Below the pieces are notes generated by a model. The model was not told where the DNA came from. It worked only from the letters and a program-made list of their open reading frames with translations, and did not search any database. Positions 42,870 through 53,719 of a stretch of DNA of 64,000 nt are shown here, in pieces (the first letter of the stretch is position 1; the number at the start of each line of letters is the position of its first letter). The position numbers and the translations under genes are program-made. The stretch spans positions 3,596,001 through 3,660,000 of the forward strand of contig CP071497.1 of assembly GCA_017354895.1 (NCBI GenBank), read 5' to 3'. The DNA comes from Podospora comata. Its lineage: Eukaryota > Ascomycota > Sordariomycetes > Sordariales > Podosporaceae.

Positions 42870-44097
42870 TTTGAGTTTGTGTTTCAAAATAAGACAAAAC
42901 AGTTGAATCCAGAGGAGAGAGAGAGAGAGAGTGAGTGAGTGAGTGTGTGTGTGTGTGTGAGAAAGAGAGAGAAAAGCAAAGTCGGCGCCTGCTGTGCGTA
43001 GTTGGTGATGGTGGTGGTGGTGAGAAAGTGGAAAATGGTTGGGCGGTGATGGTGGGAAAAAGAAGGGAAGGGCAACAGGAAAGGCGCTAAGAAAGAAACA
43101 GAGATTTGTTTGTTTTGAATGGACAGCGCTTCGACCTTTTTTAATTCTGGTCACTGGATGGCAACGCAGTCCCGTCTTGTCTCGTTTTAGGTGGGCAAAA
43201 AGGTGGGCACTTTTCAGCTTGAACTCATCAAACACAGAGGCACAGGCTCCGTCGCGCTGCCACGGGGGGGCATTGACTGTTGAGTCGTGTCGCTCTCTCA
43301 GGGTCGCGTAGAGTGCCAACCAGGGAGTCGCGTCTCCTGGGCTCCTAATTAGGTCAGCGAATTGCCGCCCAATTCCCCACTGTCCTGTCTCCCGCTTCCC
43401 CACTGTGCGTGCCACCTGGCCCAGGCCCATCTATCCCCAAGCCACATTGAGCCACAGCTTGGCAGAAAGAAAACCAAGCGCATGAAGTCGCGCTTCCATC
43501 TCTTGCCCATCTCTTATCACACCCACCTTGAAGACGTGTGTCGAACTATAAATCTTCGACGACGGCGACAACAACACCAACAACAACAACAACAATAACA
43601 ACAACTTTGCTCCACAACGGCATCATTGAGAACAATAGCAGCATCTTCTCTTGAATAGCACAGCCTACATTCAATATCTGGGTCCTGCTTACTGCGCGAC
43701 TCCCAGTCCCCAGTCCCCCAGTTCTTTGTGTGCGCTGCCAAAAAAAAAAAAAAAAGGCCTTGCTGGTCAAAATCTCCGTCTCTTGTGATCCATGCGACGC
43801 AACGATTCTCAGTGACTCTGCGTAATCTTTTTCTTCTTCTTTTCGCTAGCTTCCTGCTCCCACCCACCCTTTCTTCCCGCCTCTATCGCCATCACAAGTG
43901 CTGTGTCTCTCATCGACGGTGGACCTACCTACCCCAATTGCGGTTTCCCCAAGCAGCACTGATCCGAGTTTTCTACCATCACCGTTTGATATCGGCGCAT
44001 CACCACTTTCGACCTCGGCAGCCTTGCCAATTGCGGCAGCGATTCCTTCCCCTCGACCGAGACCTTCAGGTCATTATCAACATCTTCACATTGCACA
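42870..44097. other. Divergent promoter region ASF1/RNA14 with simple repeats
   Basis: Contains a GAGA/GTGA/GT tract at about 42914-42970 in the ASF1 leader, a CAA-rich tract at about 43566-43605, and an A16 run at 43740-43755. The 43860-44090 stretch is a C/T-rich probable RNA14 leader. No gene supported. Confidence 0.6.
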
Positions 44098-46954
44098 ATG
44101 GCCGACGCCCCGACCGACGACGGGCCGAACAATGGCTCCCTTAGCCCACCTACCGAGACCCCAGTTCTGGTACCTGTCGACAAGGTCGCCCAACTCGAGA
44201 AGCGAGTTACAGAAGACCCTCGCGGAGCCTTGGACGCATGGCTCGCGTTGATGGCCGAGCACCGGTGCAGAGGCAACATTGCCCAGGCCAGAGAGACTTA
44301 CGAGCGGTTCCTGGCCATCTTTCCTCAGGCGGTATGTCTCTTGCGCCCCCTGCCTCAACAACGCAATGCTAACAATGAAATAGGCCGAGGTCTGGGTGCA
44401 ATGGCTGGAGATGGAACTCGAAACCGATAACTTCAACGAGGCTGAGCGCATCTTCAGCACTGCTCTCATATCCACACCGAACCTCGCCCTCTGGACAAAG
44501 TATCTCGACTATGTCCGCCGTCGCAACGACCTCAACGATGGGAATGCTCGCCAAATTGTCTATCAAGCGTACGATTTCGCGCTCAACAACATCGGGTTCG
44601 ACAAGGACTCCGGCAAGATCTGGGCCGACTACATTCAGTTTCTCAAGTCTGGGCCTGGCACCCTGGGAGGAAGCCAGTGGGAAGATCTGAAGAAGATGGA
44701 TCAGATCCGCTCCGCTTACCAGAAGGCTATTTGTGTGCCCATCGCTAACGTCAATAACCTGTGGAAGGAGTATGACCAGTTCGAGATGAGCCTGAACAAG
44801 CCCAACGGTCGCAAGAACCTCGCCGAACGGTCGCCGTCCTACATGACGGCCAAGAGTGCCTACATCGCCCTCGAGAACACCACCCGTGGTCTGCAGCGGA
44901 CGACCCTCCCCGTTCTTCCCCCAGCCGCTGCTCACTTTGACGGGTACCAGGAGTACATGGAGCAAGTTGAGATCTGGAAGAGATGGATCGCGTGGGAGAA
45001 GTCTGATCCTCTTTACCTCAAGGAGGACGAGAAGCTGCCTGGCCTCTACCAGAAGCGCATTCTCTATGTTTACCGGCAGGCCCTGATGGCGCTGAGGTTC
45101 TGGCCAGAGATGTGGCTGGATGCGGCCGAGTGGTGCTTTGAGAACAACATTATTGATGACAAGCCAAAAACTAGCGACCAAAAAAATGACGTGTCCACAG
45201 GTCTTGAATTTCTGATTCGTGGCATTGAAGCAAACCCAGAGAGCGTCCTCCTTGCACTCCGGTACGGTGACTACATTGAATCCACTCACCAGACTGAGGA
45301 CAACGACAAGGCCAAGATTGCGCTTGGTCAAGCTGTGCGCGCTCCCTACAACAAGGTGCTTGACACGCTGTATGATATAATCAGCAAGGTGAAAGACCGT
45401 GAGACGGCTCACATTGCTCAGATTCAGGAGGCGGCCAAGAAGGCGGCTGCGAGGGATGATTCGTCTAGCGGGTCTGATGATGATGAAGATGAGGAGGAGG
45501 AGGGTGAGGGGTCGACCAAGCCAGCGATGGATGCCAGTGCGGAGAAGCAGATACAGGCGGTGCAGCAGGTTTCTGCTATGCAGACCAAGATGCTGTCAAA
45601 GACCATCTCGTTTGTCTGGATTGCTCTGATCCGGGCCATGAGGCGGATTCAGGGCAAGGGCAAGGCGAACACGGAGATGGGCGGTATGAGGCAGGTCTTC
45701 CAGGACGCTAGACAGCGCGGTCGGCTCACCAGCGATGTTTATGCGGCTGTTGCACATATGGAGTGGACAATTTACAAGGAGCCCGCTGGTGGAAAGATTT
45801 TTGACCGTGGTGCGAAGCTGTTTCCGGACGATGAGGATTTTGCGTTGGAGCACATCAAGTATCTCCATTCTTTGAATGACTTTACCAGTAAGTTTCTCAC
45901 CCTCTTTAGTTTCCCACTCATGGCTAACCATCTCACAGATGCCCGCGTCCTTTTCGAGCGTGTCGTCTCTCGCCTAACCTCCAAGCCGGAGAACGTACAC
46001 AAGGCCAAACAGCTTTACGTCTACTTCCACAAGTACGAGTCCCAATTTGGTGAACTCGCCCAGATTTCCAAACTGGAGAAACGCATGGCGGAGCTTTTTC
46101 CGGAGGACCCGAAGCTCTCTCACTTCTCGGCGCGTTTCTCAACCGAAAAGTTCGACCCTATCACGGCGAGAGTTATCGTCTCTCCTGCGGCTCAGCTCCG
46201 GCCGAAAATACAACCACCTGGTTTGATGCCCTCGATTGAACAACATCAACCACAACAACCCATCTCCATCCGCAACACCCCCACCCCGGCGCCTCAATTC
46301 CAACCAACAATTACCAACTCCCCCAAACGTCCTCTTCCCCTGGACGACGACGAGTCAAACCCGCCTCGCAAGATTCAGAGAAACGATTACAACACCGAGT
46401 TCGTCCGTGGCGCCTCCCCCCTAAAAGGAGCAGCTGGCCGTAGACTGGACCAGCAGCGTCGTATGCAGGGAAGTGCTGGAGGCGCGAGCTATAGCAGCAC
46501 CCCTGCCCCTATCGCTCGGGACATCACCTTCCTCCTCGGCTTAATCCCCCGGGCTGAGGCCTACGATTACCACCGTATGAACCCACACAAGGTCGTGAAT
46601 TTGCTCCAGTCGACGAACGTACCAGAGTACCACGTCTGGAAAGCCCACGGCAATCCAAGCCAGAACCCACACCACAGAAATGTTTCCACCGATTTTGGGA
46701 GCTACGGTGGTGGATATGGGAACAGGGACTCGCCGGCCCCAAGGGTGGGAAGTCCGTATGGACAACAGAGGTTGGTGATGGGGCAGGGGCAAGGCTACAG
46801 ACAGAGTAGTCTCAGGCCGGGGAGCGCCGGGAGTGGAGCAGGGTATGAGCCTCCTCCTGCGGTACCTGGGCAGGGCGCCGGCGGGTATCAGTTTGGGAGT
46901 TTGCCTCCCCCCCCTCCTCCACCGGGGTATGGAGGTTATGGTGGGGGGTATTGA
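44098..46954 (+). CDS. RNA14: RNA14/CstF77, cleavage factor IA subunit
   Basis: HAT-repeat scaffold of cleavage factor IA, which positions mRNA 3'-end cleavage with Rna15. Exons 44098-44331, 44384-45887 and 45939-46954 (introns 52 and 51 nt) give 917 aa. HAT repeats start at DPRGALDAWLALMAEHRCRG and AEVWVQWLEMELETDNFNEA, continue through FALNNIGFDKDSGKIWADYI and end after NARVLFERVVSRL. An acidic stretch (SGSDDDEDEEEEGEG) lies within the HAT array. The C-terminal TFLLGLIPRAEAYDYHRMNP then VVNLLQSTNVP (about 775-805) matches the monkeytail that binds Rna15; the last 100 residues are Gly/Pro/Tyr-rich. Intron 2 is 51 nt and stop-free. With CFT2 this is the second 3'-end-processing gene in the window. 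Confidence 0.95.
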
Positions 46955-47219
46955 GACGATAGAGGAGGTTTGTAGCTGGGGGAATATAATTATATCTTGG
47001 GGAAGGTAGAGGGATTGAGGGTTCATCATGGCGTTCTGAGGAGGTGCATATTGTATAGGATAGGAGTTTTCTTTTGGGGAAGGCTAAAGGTGGTGCATTT
47101 GTGGTTGGGATTGGGGGCAAAAGTTAAATGGGGGATTTTGGGAGAGATACAGCCCGACCTGTATATAACGATTCGAGCCATAGCGATTTTTCCCACGTAC
47201 CAATCGGAATTGCTAAACT

Positions 47220-47545
47220 AACCGATTTTTTATATGAGCTAGAGTGATAAATTGGGCATTGAAATTATTGTTATATTATAGGCCTATAAGGGGGTAAAAC
47301 CTATCCCTTAAGTTTTAGAACTAACTTCCTAATCTTAATTTCTTTTTTACCTAGCTTATCTTTTTTTTATCTTTTTTTTATCTTTTTTTTATTTTATCTA
47401 AAGTAATATTATTTAACTAAATATATCTAATAAATTTCAATAAACTACTATAAAATATACTTTTTTTTTCTAGTTATACTTTGCTATTATTACTATACTT
47501 TTTAATAACAAATAATAGCGCTTTACTATAATAAAGAAGTAAAAG
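47220..47545. repeat. TA-rich, RIP-like scar
   Basis: About 325 bp composed almost wholly of A and T, with many TA steps and several TTTTTTTTATC repeats around 47357-47395, inside otherwise GC-balanced DNA. No frame stays open. This composition is what repeat-induced point mutation leaves in an old transposon copy, but no element can be recognised, so the origin is inferred. Confidence 0.55.
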
Positions 47546-49157
47546 TAAGTGAGAACTGTGAGTATAGGTACGTAAAGTGGTGTATAAAAAGATGACATTT
47601 GAAAGTGTGAGTCGCACTAGCAGCTTGCTTGATAGCTTTGCAGGTGCTGAAATGGTGAGAAAACACACAAAAACAACCACAACACCACAAATATACCATC
47701 AACAGGTCCTTGAATGACCTCACCTGCGTGACAGTGGCTCGCTCGCAGGCCGCACTTCACGCAGGACAAAGAAAAGACACTATGGGCTCGCAGGCCACAT
47801 AATAGGTACCGGATTGGCCTGATCAGAGGGCCAGAATTGCCTGCACGCGTGCAAGGCACAAAATACGAAGAAAAAATAAAAGTCGATGTCCTGTCTAAAA
47901 TAGAATGTCAGAAGCAGACCGCTTATATACATGACCCCTGACCTCCCTCCGAATCCCCGCTTCCTTCCTCATAATACAGTCAATCCATCTAAGGCAGGCA
48001 GTGAAAGTGTCACTGACAAAGATCCCTTTCGTTTACTTGAGGGTTGTCGTTGTCCGGCCGAAATGTTAGTCAGCCGAGACCAAAAAAAGGGGCTGGTCTT
48101 GGCAGGGGTTGGTGTCAACACTGGCAGAACCAAGATGCTTTTGTCTCATGTCGGGTTGTACAGGGGTGGTGGGATAAGCTTATTTTAACGACTGGTCTTG
48201 TTTTGGGGAGGAGACAGATGGTAAGATGTTGGAGAGGAGGGGTGGGATGGGATTGGGGGCTGGGATTGCTCAACACTTTCTGTTTTGTTGAGTGTTTTTG
48301 GGAATGCTTTCATCAGCAATATCGCGTGGTGTCTTCTCAGGGAAGAATACGGGCTTTGGATTGGGATTGGGATAGATACATTAGTGTACTGCACTGTGGT
48401 CTACTAAACGTCTGGAAATGCTCATAGTGTCTTCAACAGGCCAGGCAAATATAACCTTTATGGTACCTAGTTTCTTTACACACTCAATGTGTGTGGTACC
48501 TGCCTATGCTTAAGAGAGGAAGCCAAAAACTTGGCTCGAGTTCCTTGCCCTAGTGTTCCACAGAAGAGGTGAGAAATGTCAAGTGATCGGGTAGCCCTAA
48601 GTGAACGGGGAGGAGGTGATTCCAGCTGCAATTCATGATACTGTGCGGGTCAAGAGAAGTTTCTTTTCCCAGGTGAGGGAGCAGGTAGATTGTTTAGTTT
48701 TCTCTATTGTGGTGTGATGGGAAGGGAGCAGAGTATTTTCTTCTCCTGTGGTCCGAAATGATGCGCCAAGGGAGACCACGGAAGATACGTGATGCTCAGA
48801 GATGGGTGATGGTGATGTGGTTTCTCCGCCTGAAGATAGTTCGCTCTTCCAGCTCTTGTGCCGACGGTGGCCGTGATGATGAATAGTCTGATGTGCTCCT
48901 TCCGTCTTTCCCACGTAGGCCTATCGGAGCAGAGTCCTATCGCCAACCAACAAAGGAAGCCCTATCACCAACCTCGCTGGCGTCATACACGTACCCCCAC
49001 TTGCCTATCAAACAGAAGAGCAATTCCTTTGTCTTCCAATGCTGTTATCGCTGCTTACAACAACCATTACCCGCTTCTTCCTCCGATATTCACTTGCTCC
49101 AGCTGATCGTTGCTCAGTGGGGGGCTGATTAGGAATTCTGGGCCCTCAATTCCTGGG

Positions 49158-49163
49158 TATAAA
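49158..49163 (+). promoter_or_regulatory. TATA-like box upstream of Argonaute
   Basis: TATAAA in the context GGGTATAAAGTAAGG, 795 bp before the start codon and just before a C/T-rich stretch. It would imply a leader of about 0.77 kb. Position-based assignment only. Confidence 0.35.
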
Positions 49164-49957
49164 GTAAGGTCTTCCTCTCCCACAACTCCCACAACTCCCA
49201 CAACCTTTCCTCTGACAACCCACTCTCATCTTCAACCTCAGCCATCGGCTACCTTCACTCTCTACTCTCCTTCAACCCAGAGCGGTATCAAACTTTGACA
49301 TCCCTCTATCAAACCCTCTTCAGTCTACCCTTCCGTGGTAGCCAAACCGCGACTTGTTTCGGCATCCACCAAAAGGTACGTTCTTGAAGCCATCGCCATT
49401 TGGCATGATTCCCCAACATCACACATCACCACCACATCATCACTCGGTCGCACGCTCTCTGTCGGAACAATCAGCACTGATCAGCACCGATTCACACCGG
49501 GTCGCTGCATCAGGCACACCCAGCAAGTGGGGGTCGTACATGTGCCTACCCAGCTCGTTCCTTCCCCCCTTGTTCTCGGCACTCATGGGCACTCAATGCG
49601 CCTTTTCACTGGGGTAGCCTTGCTGCCTGTTTGTCTCGATCTGTTTGCATCTACTACACACACCTCACAAAACTCACTCTCCCCTTGCCTCCAAACCCCC
49701 AAACAGTCTCTGTCCAGTCATCTGTGATTGGTTGTCGCTCTCTTCTTCCATCCTCTGCCATCTCCTACATAACCTCTCCCGCTGCCCCCCGGCCCTCTCA
49801 TTCTCTCTTCTCTCTTCTTCCTGGCCGCTTTGATGCACAGACAGTGATTGACATAGCAACGCAACAGTCCTTCTAGGCAACTCGCTCTCTGCTTCTTCGA
49901 CAAGAAGCCAACAGCTACAACACTCTTTTGTCCCATCTCTTACAGCCCATCGTCGCC

Positions 49958-52900
49958 ATGGATGACACTCAGGAGTTCAACCCCAAGGACTTGCCTTCCT
50001 ACCCCAAGCATACCGACTTCACGGACTTGAACACCAAGGCTGTTGAGAAGCGCATTGATCTCACCCCCGAGGCTTACGTCGAGGATCTTGACAAATTCCA
50101 CCCCTTTGCCAGCCGCCCTGGTTGGAACGACGATGCCAAGGCCCGCAAGGTCAATGTCGCTATCAACCAGTATCGCATCAAGGTTGCCAAGCTGCCCACC
50201 ATCTTCCAGTACAATGTAAGCAACTCTTGACAGGGAACATCGTCTTGTGCTCATCATTAACACACATCTGCAGATTGACGTTTCCCCCAATCCCGATGCC
50301 AATGTGGTCTTCCGCAAGTGCTGGGAGAACCCAACCTTGCAAGCCCACATGAAGCAGTTCAAGACCCCCGAAGGCAAGTCGGGCGATTGGCTTTATGATG
50401 GTGGCAAAATCCTCTGGTCCCGCAACGACATTGGCAATCAGGCTGTCAAGAAGCAGATAGACCTCCGCGAGAATGAGGATGGCTCGCGTGGCAAGCCCCA
50501 GCCGCTTTTCATCACCATCACCAAGACCAAGCAGTTGAACCTGGAGGCGATCAATGCCTATCTGGCTGGCAAGATGGGCTGGGACAATGTGGTTCTGGAG
50601 ACTATCAGTGAGTTGTCACATGTCCAGAAGTTTATGCTGTGCTGCTGGAAAAGCTAAACATGTTATCTACCTAGCTTTTCTGGACCAGGTTTTCCGTGCT
50701 GGTCCCACTAGGGTTTTCGGTTTCATCGCCAACAAGCGTACGCTTATCCACCACCAGAGCTCTGAGAGCATGCCTCTCAACGCTCTCACCGAGGCCATCA
50801 AGGGCATTTACTCTGCCATCCGCCTGAACTCGTCCAACATCACCGGCGGTCAGGGCCTCGGCGTCAATGTCGACGTCGCCAACAACACCTACTTCATTGG
50901 TCAGAACATGGCTCAGCTGGCCCGCCACTTGGTCATCAACTTGTGCCCCAATGTTGGCCCCCACAAGCCTGATGAGTTCTTCCAGTTTGTCAAGCCTGTC
51001 CAGGACAAGAACGGCAAATGGGGCATGTCTGCCGGGCTCAAGGCTCTCCGCCGCTTGACGAATCTTCGCTTCAGGGTCACTCATCGCGGCAAGAAGGACA
51101 AGAATGGGAACCTGATCCCCTCCCCCATCTACAGGGTCAAGGGCGTCGTGTTTGAGCCAAAGTATGGTCAGGAGGGTGCATCGGCCAAGAAGGTCACTTT
51201 TCAGCGCAAGGAATTCAATGAGGCCACGCAGGAGATCACCACCTCCGAGATGTCCATCTACGACTTCTACGAGGTTCATTACAAGAAGCGTCTTCGTCTC
51301 TGGCAGCTGCCTCTGATTGAGACCAACAAGGCCGGGTACTTTCCCATGGAGCTTTGCGAGGTGGAGCGCTTCTGCCCCTACCCATTCAAGCTTGATGGAG
51401 ACATGACCACCAAGATGTTGCGGTTTGCTGTCCAGGCTCCCAAGGAGCGCAAGATGCAGATCGAGAAGATGGTTGCCCAGCTCCAGTGGGGCAATGACAG
51501 GTTCCTCAAGCAATTCGGCATCCAGATGGACAGCACCATGCCCAGGGTCGAAGCCCGTGTCATTCCCAACCCCGGCATCTCATTCGGCAACAAGATCGTC
51601 AATCCCGGAGTGAGTGGTCGCTGGGATCTTCGTGGGCTCAAGTTCATTGAGCCCAACCCACAGCCACTCAAGTCGTGGGGCATCTGCGTCACCCAGGACT
51701 GCTGTGACCAGCCCACTGTCGCCGCCTTCTACAAGAACTGGTCCAATATCTACAAGGGCCACGGTGGGCGGATCCAAAATGACCCCATCATCTTCCGGGC
51801 CCAGGGCAGTCAGTACACCGAGGTCGTCCAGAATGCCTGGCATACGGTCGGCAAGAAATTCAATGCGAACCCTCAGATCATCTTCTTCATCCTCAAGGAC
51901 AAGTCGGCTTGGTACTACGAGCGCTTGAAGCGCAGCTCAGACTGCCGCTATGCCATGCCGACGCAGATGTTGAACCTCCAGCAGGTCCGGAAGGGCCAGG
52001 CGCAGTACTGCTCCAACGTCTGCTTGAAGGTCAATGCCAAGCTAGGTGGATGCACTGCCGTGGCCGTCAAGACTCAGGCTGGGCAGCCGCTCAAGCCCAA
52101 CTCTGTGGCGCCGCACTTTGACAATACGCCTACCATGTTTATTGGTGCTGATGTTTCTCACGGCGCTGCTGGTCATCTGTCGCCTTCGGTTGCTGCCATG
52201 ACTGTCTCCATGGACAAGGCAGCCACCAAGTACGCCGCTGGTGCCCAGACCAATGGCTGGCGGGTTGAGATTATCCAGCCTTACAACATGATGCAGATGC
52301 TGCAGCCCATGATTAAACAGTGGCGCCAGCGGAACGGTACGTTTCCCAAGCGCGTATTCTACATGCGCGACGGTGTCTCTGAGGGCCAGTACGCCCACGT
52401 CATGCAGCACGAGTTCCCGGCCATGAAGAAGGCGTTCGAGGCGGCCATGGCTAGTGAGAAGGCTGCCACCCCGCTCTTCACCATCATCATTGCCACCAAG
52501 CGTCACCACATCCGCTTCTTCCCCGACAGCAACGCGGCGGACAAGAACGGCAACGCCCTCCCGGGCACCCTGGTTGAGCGTGAGGTCACCCACCCCTTCC
52601 AGTACGATTTCTACCTCTGCTCCCATGTGGCCATCAAGGGCACGGCGCGCCCTGTTCACTACACGGTTCTGCACGACGAGGTCAAGCTGCCTCCTGCCAA
52701 GCTTCAGGAGATGATCTATCACCAGTGCTACCAGTATGTGCGGTCCACCACTCCGGTGTCTCTGCACCCTGCTGTGTACTATGCCCACTTGGTGAGCAAC
52801 CGCGCACGTCCCCACGAGATGGGCCTCTTCACCGACCGTGTCCCCGAGGACGTCAAGCATGGTATCCTCCGCGCGGCTCTGGGCAACTATGCCAAGTTGC

Positions 52901-53046
52901 AGAAGGCCAGGAAGGCCAGGCAAAAGGACAGCCAGACCTCCCAGAGCGACGAGCGCGACAAGATCTGCCCCAAGCTCATGCCCCTTGGACGGGAGGCCAA
53001 GCCCGGGGCCAAGGAGGCGTTCGAGGCGGGTATGTGGTTCGTCTAA
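49958..53046 (+). CDS. Argonaute, small-RNA-guided silencing protein
   Basis: Eukaryotic Argonaute that binds small RNAs and silences matching transcripts (quelling or meiotic silencing in relatives). Exons 49958-50215, 50274-50607 and 50675-53046 (introns 58 and 67 nt) give 987 aa. N-domain, linker (GFIANKRTLIHHQSSESMPL), PAZ-region (IYDFYEVHYKKRLRLWQLPL; YFPMELCEVERFCPYPFK), MID (QIIFFILKDKSAWYYERLKR) and PIWI are in order. The slicer triad appears intact: Asp690 (IGADVSHG), Asp763 (YMRDGVSEGQY) and His902 (VYYAHLVSNRARPHE). The glutamate finger between the two Asp residues is not obvious. No Gly/Arg-rich N-terminus is present. The C-terminus ends in MWFV. I cannot decide by eye between the QDE-2 and SMS-2 classes. 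Confidence 0.95.
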
Positions 53047-53719
53047 ACGACGACCACCATGACATCACACCATGTCATTTTGTAATTATATCATGTATAT
53101 TGAGCCTGGCAGTAGGGGAGATGGTTCCACGACGACTATTAAGGGGGAGTCACATTTCGGGCGAGAATGCAAGGAAAGTCGATGGGAGAGCCTCTGACCG
53201 CGGAAGACCTTGGCTGAGGATTTAAGTTCGGAGAGTAAAGGAGGACAGACAGGTGTTAGGAAGCTTATAGCATCCTGCAAATCCATCGTTGCTTTTTAAA
53301 AATCCTCGTGTCTGCTTCAATATAATTTTCGATGTGGTGACGACTTGGTGATATGTGTGATGTGGTACAGATAGCTTCAGTGGGGATGAGGAGAGGTAGG
53401 TGAGTATTTATATAACCCCTTTTTCCACCACTCTCACCACAGCAACGGTTGGAGTTCAAGCTAGGGTCCAGCTTATGTCATGCATCTATCTTGCCAAGGA
53501 TCTCGCAGCAAAGTGTAACCCCACCAAAAACGTCAGCGGCCGCTCGTCACAGGTGTGTGTGCCCCGCCGTGCCGAGCACATGCTGAGACCTGAAGTCTTG
53601 GGGGGATGTGCCGCTGTTTCCGGCGAGAAAGTTGTTCTCCAACCTCTGGGGATTTTTCCCACTTCCTCTCCTTTTCCATTAACCCTTGACATCAAACAAG
53701 AAGAGGCGCGACAGTAAAT
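53047..53719. other. Intergenic Argonaute/Sro7
   Basis: 0.67 kb. AT-richer 3' flank of Argonaute then the promoter and leader of the Sro7 homologue. No gene supported. Confidence 0.6.

Larger units (their letters stand above)
46955..49957. other. Intergenic region RNA14 to Argonaute
   Basis: 3 kb. Contains the TA-rich block at 47220-47545, then about 0.4 kb with repeated GCTCGCAGGCC words (47740, 47788), then ordinary DNA. From about 49190 to the Argonaute start it is C/T-rich, with many out-of-frame ATGs. It may be a long 5' leader with an intron ending at CTTACAG (49944), 13 nt before the ATG. No protein gene is supported. Confidence 0.5.

Noticed and set aside
44369-45412. 347-codon ORF antisense to RNA14
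   Set aside because: Hydrophobic-looking but lies wholly opposite conserved HAT repeats; no independent start or splice evidence.
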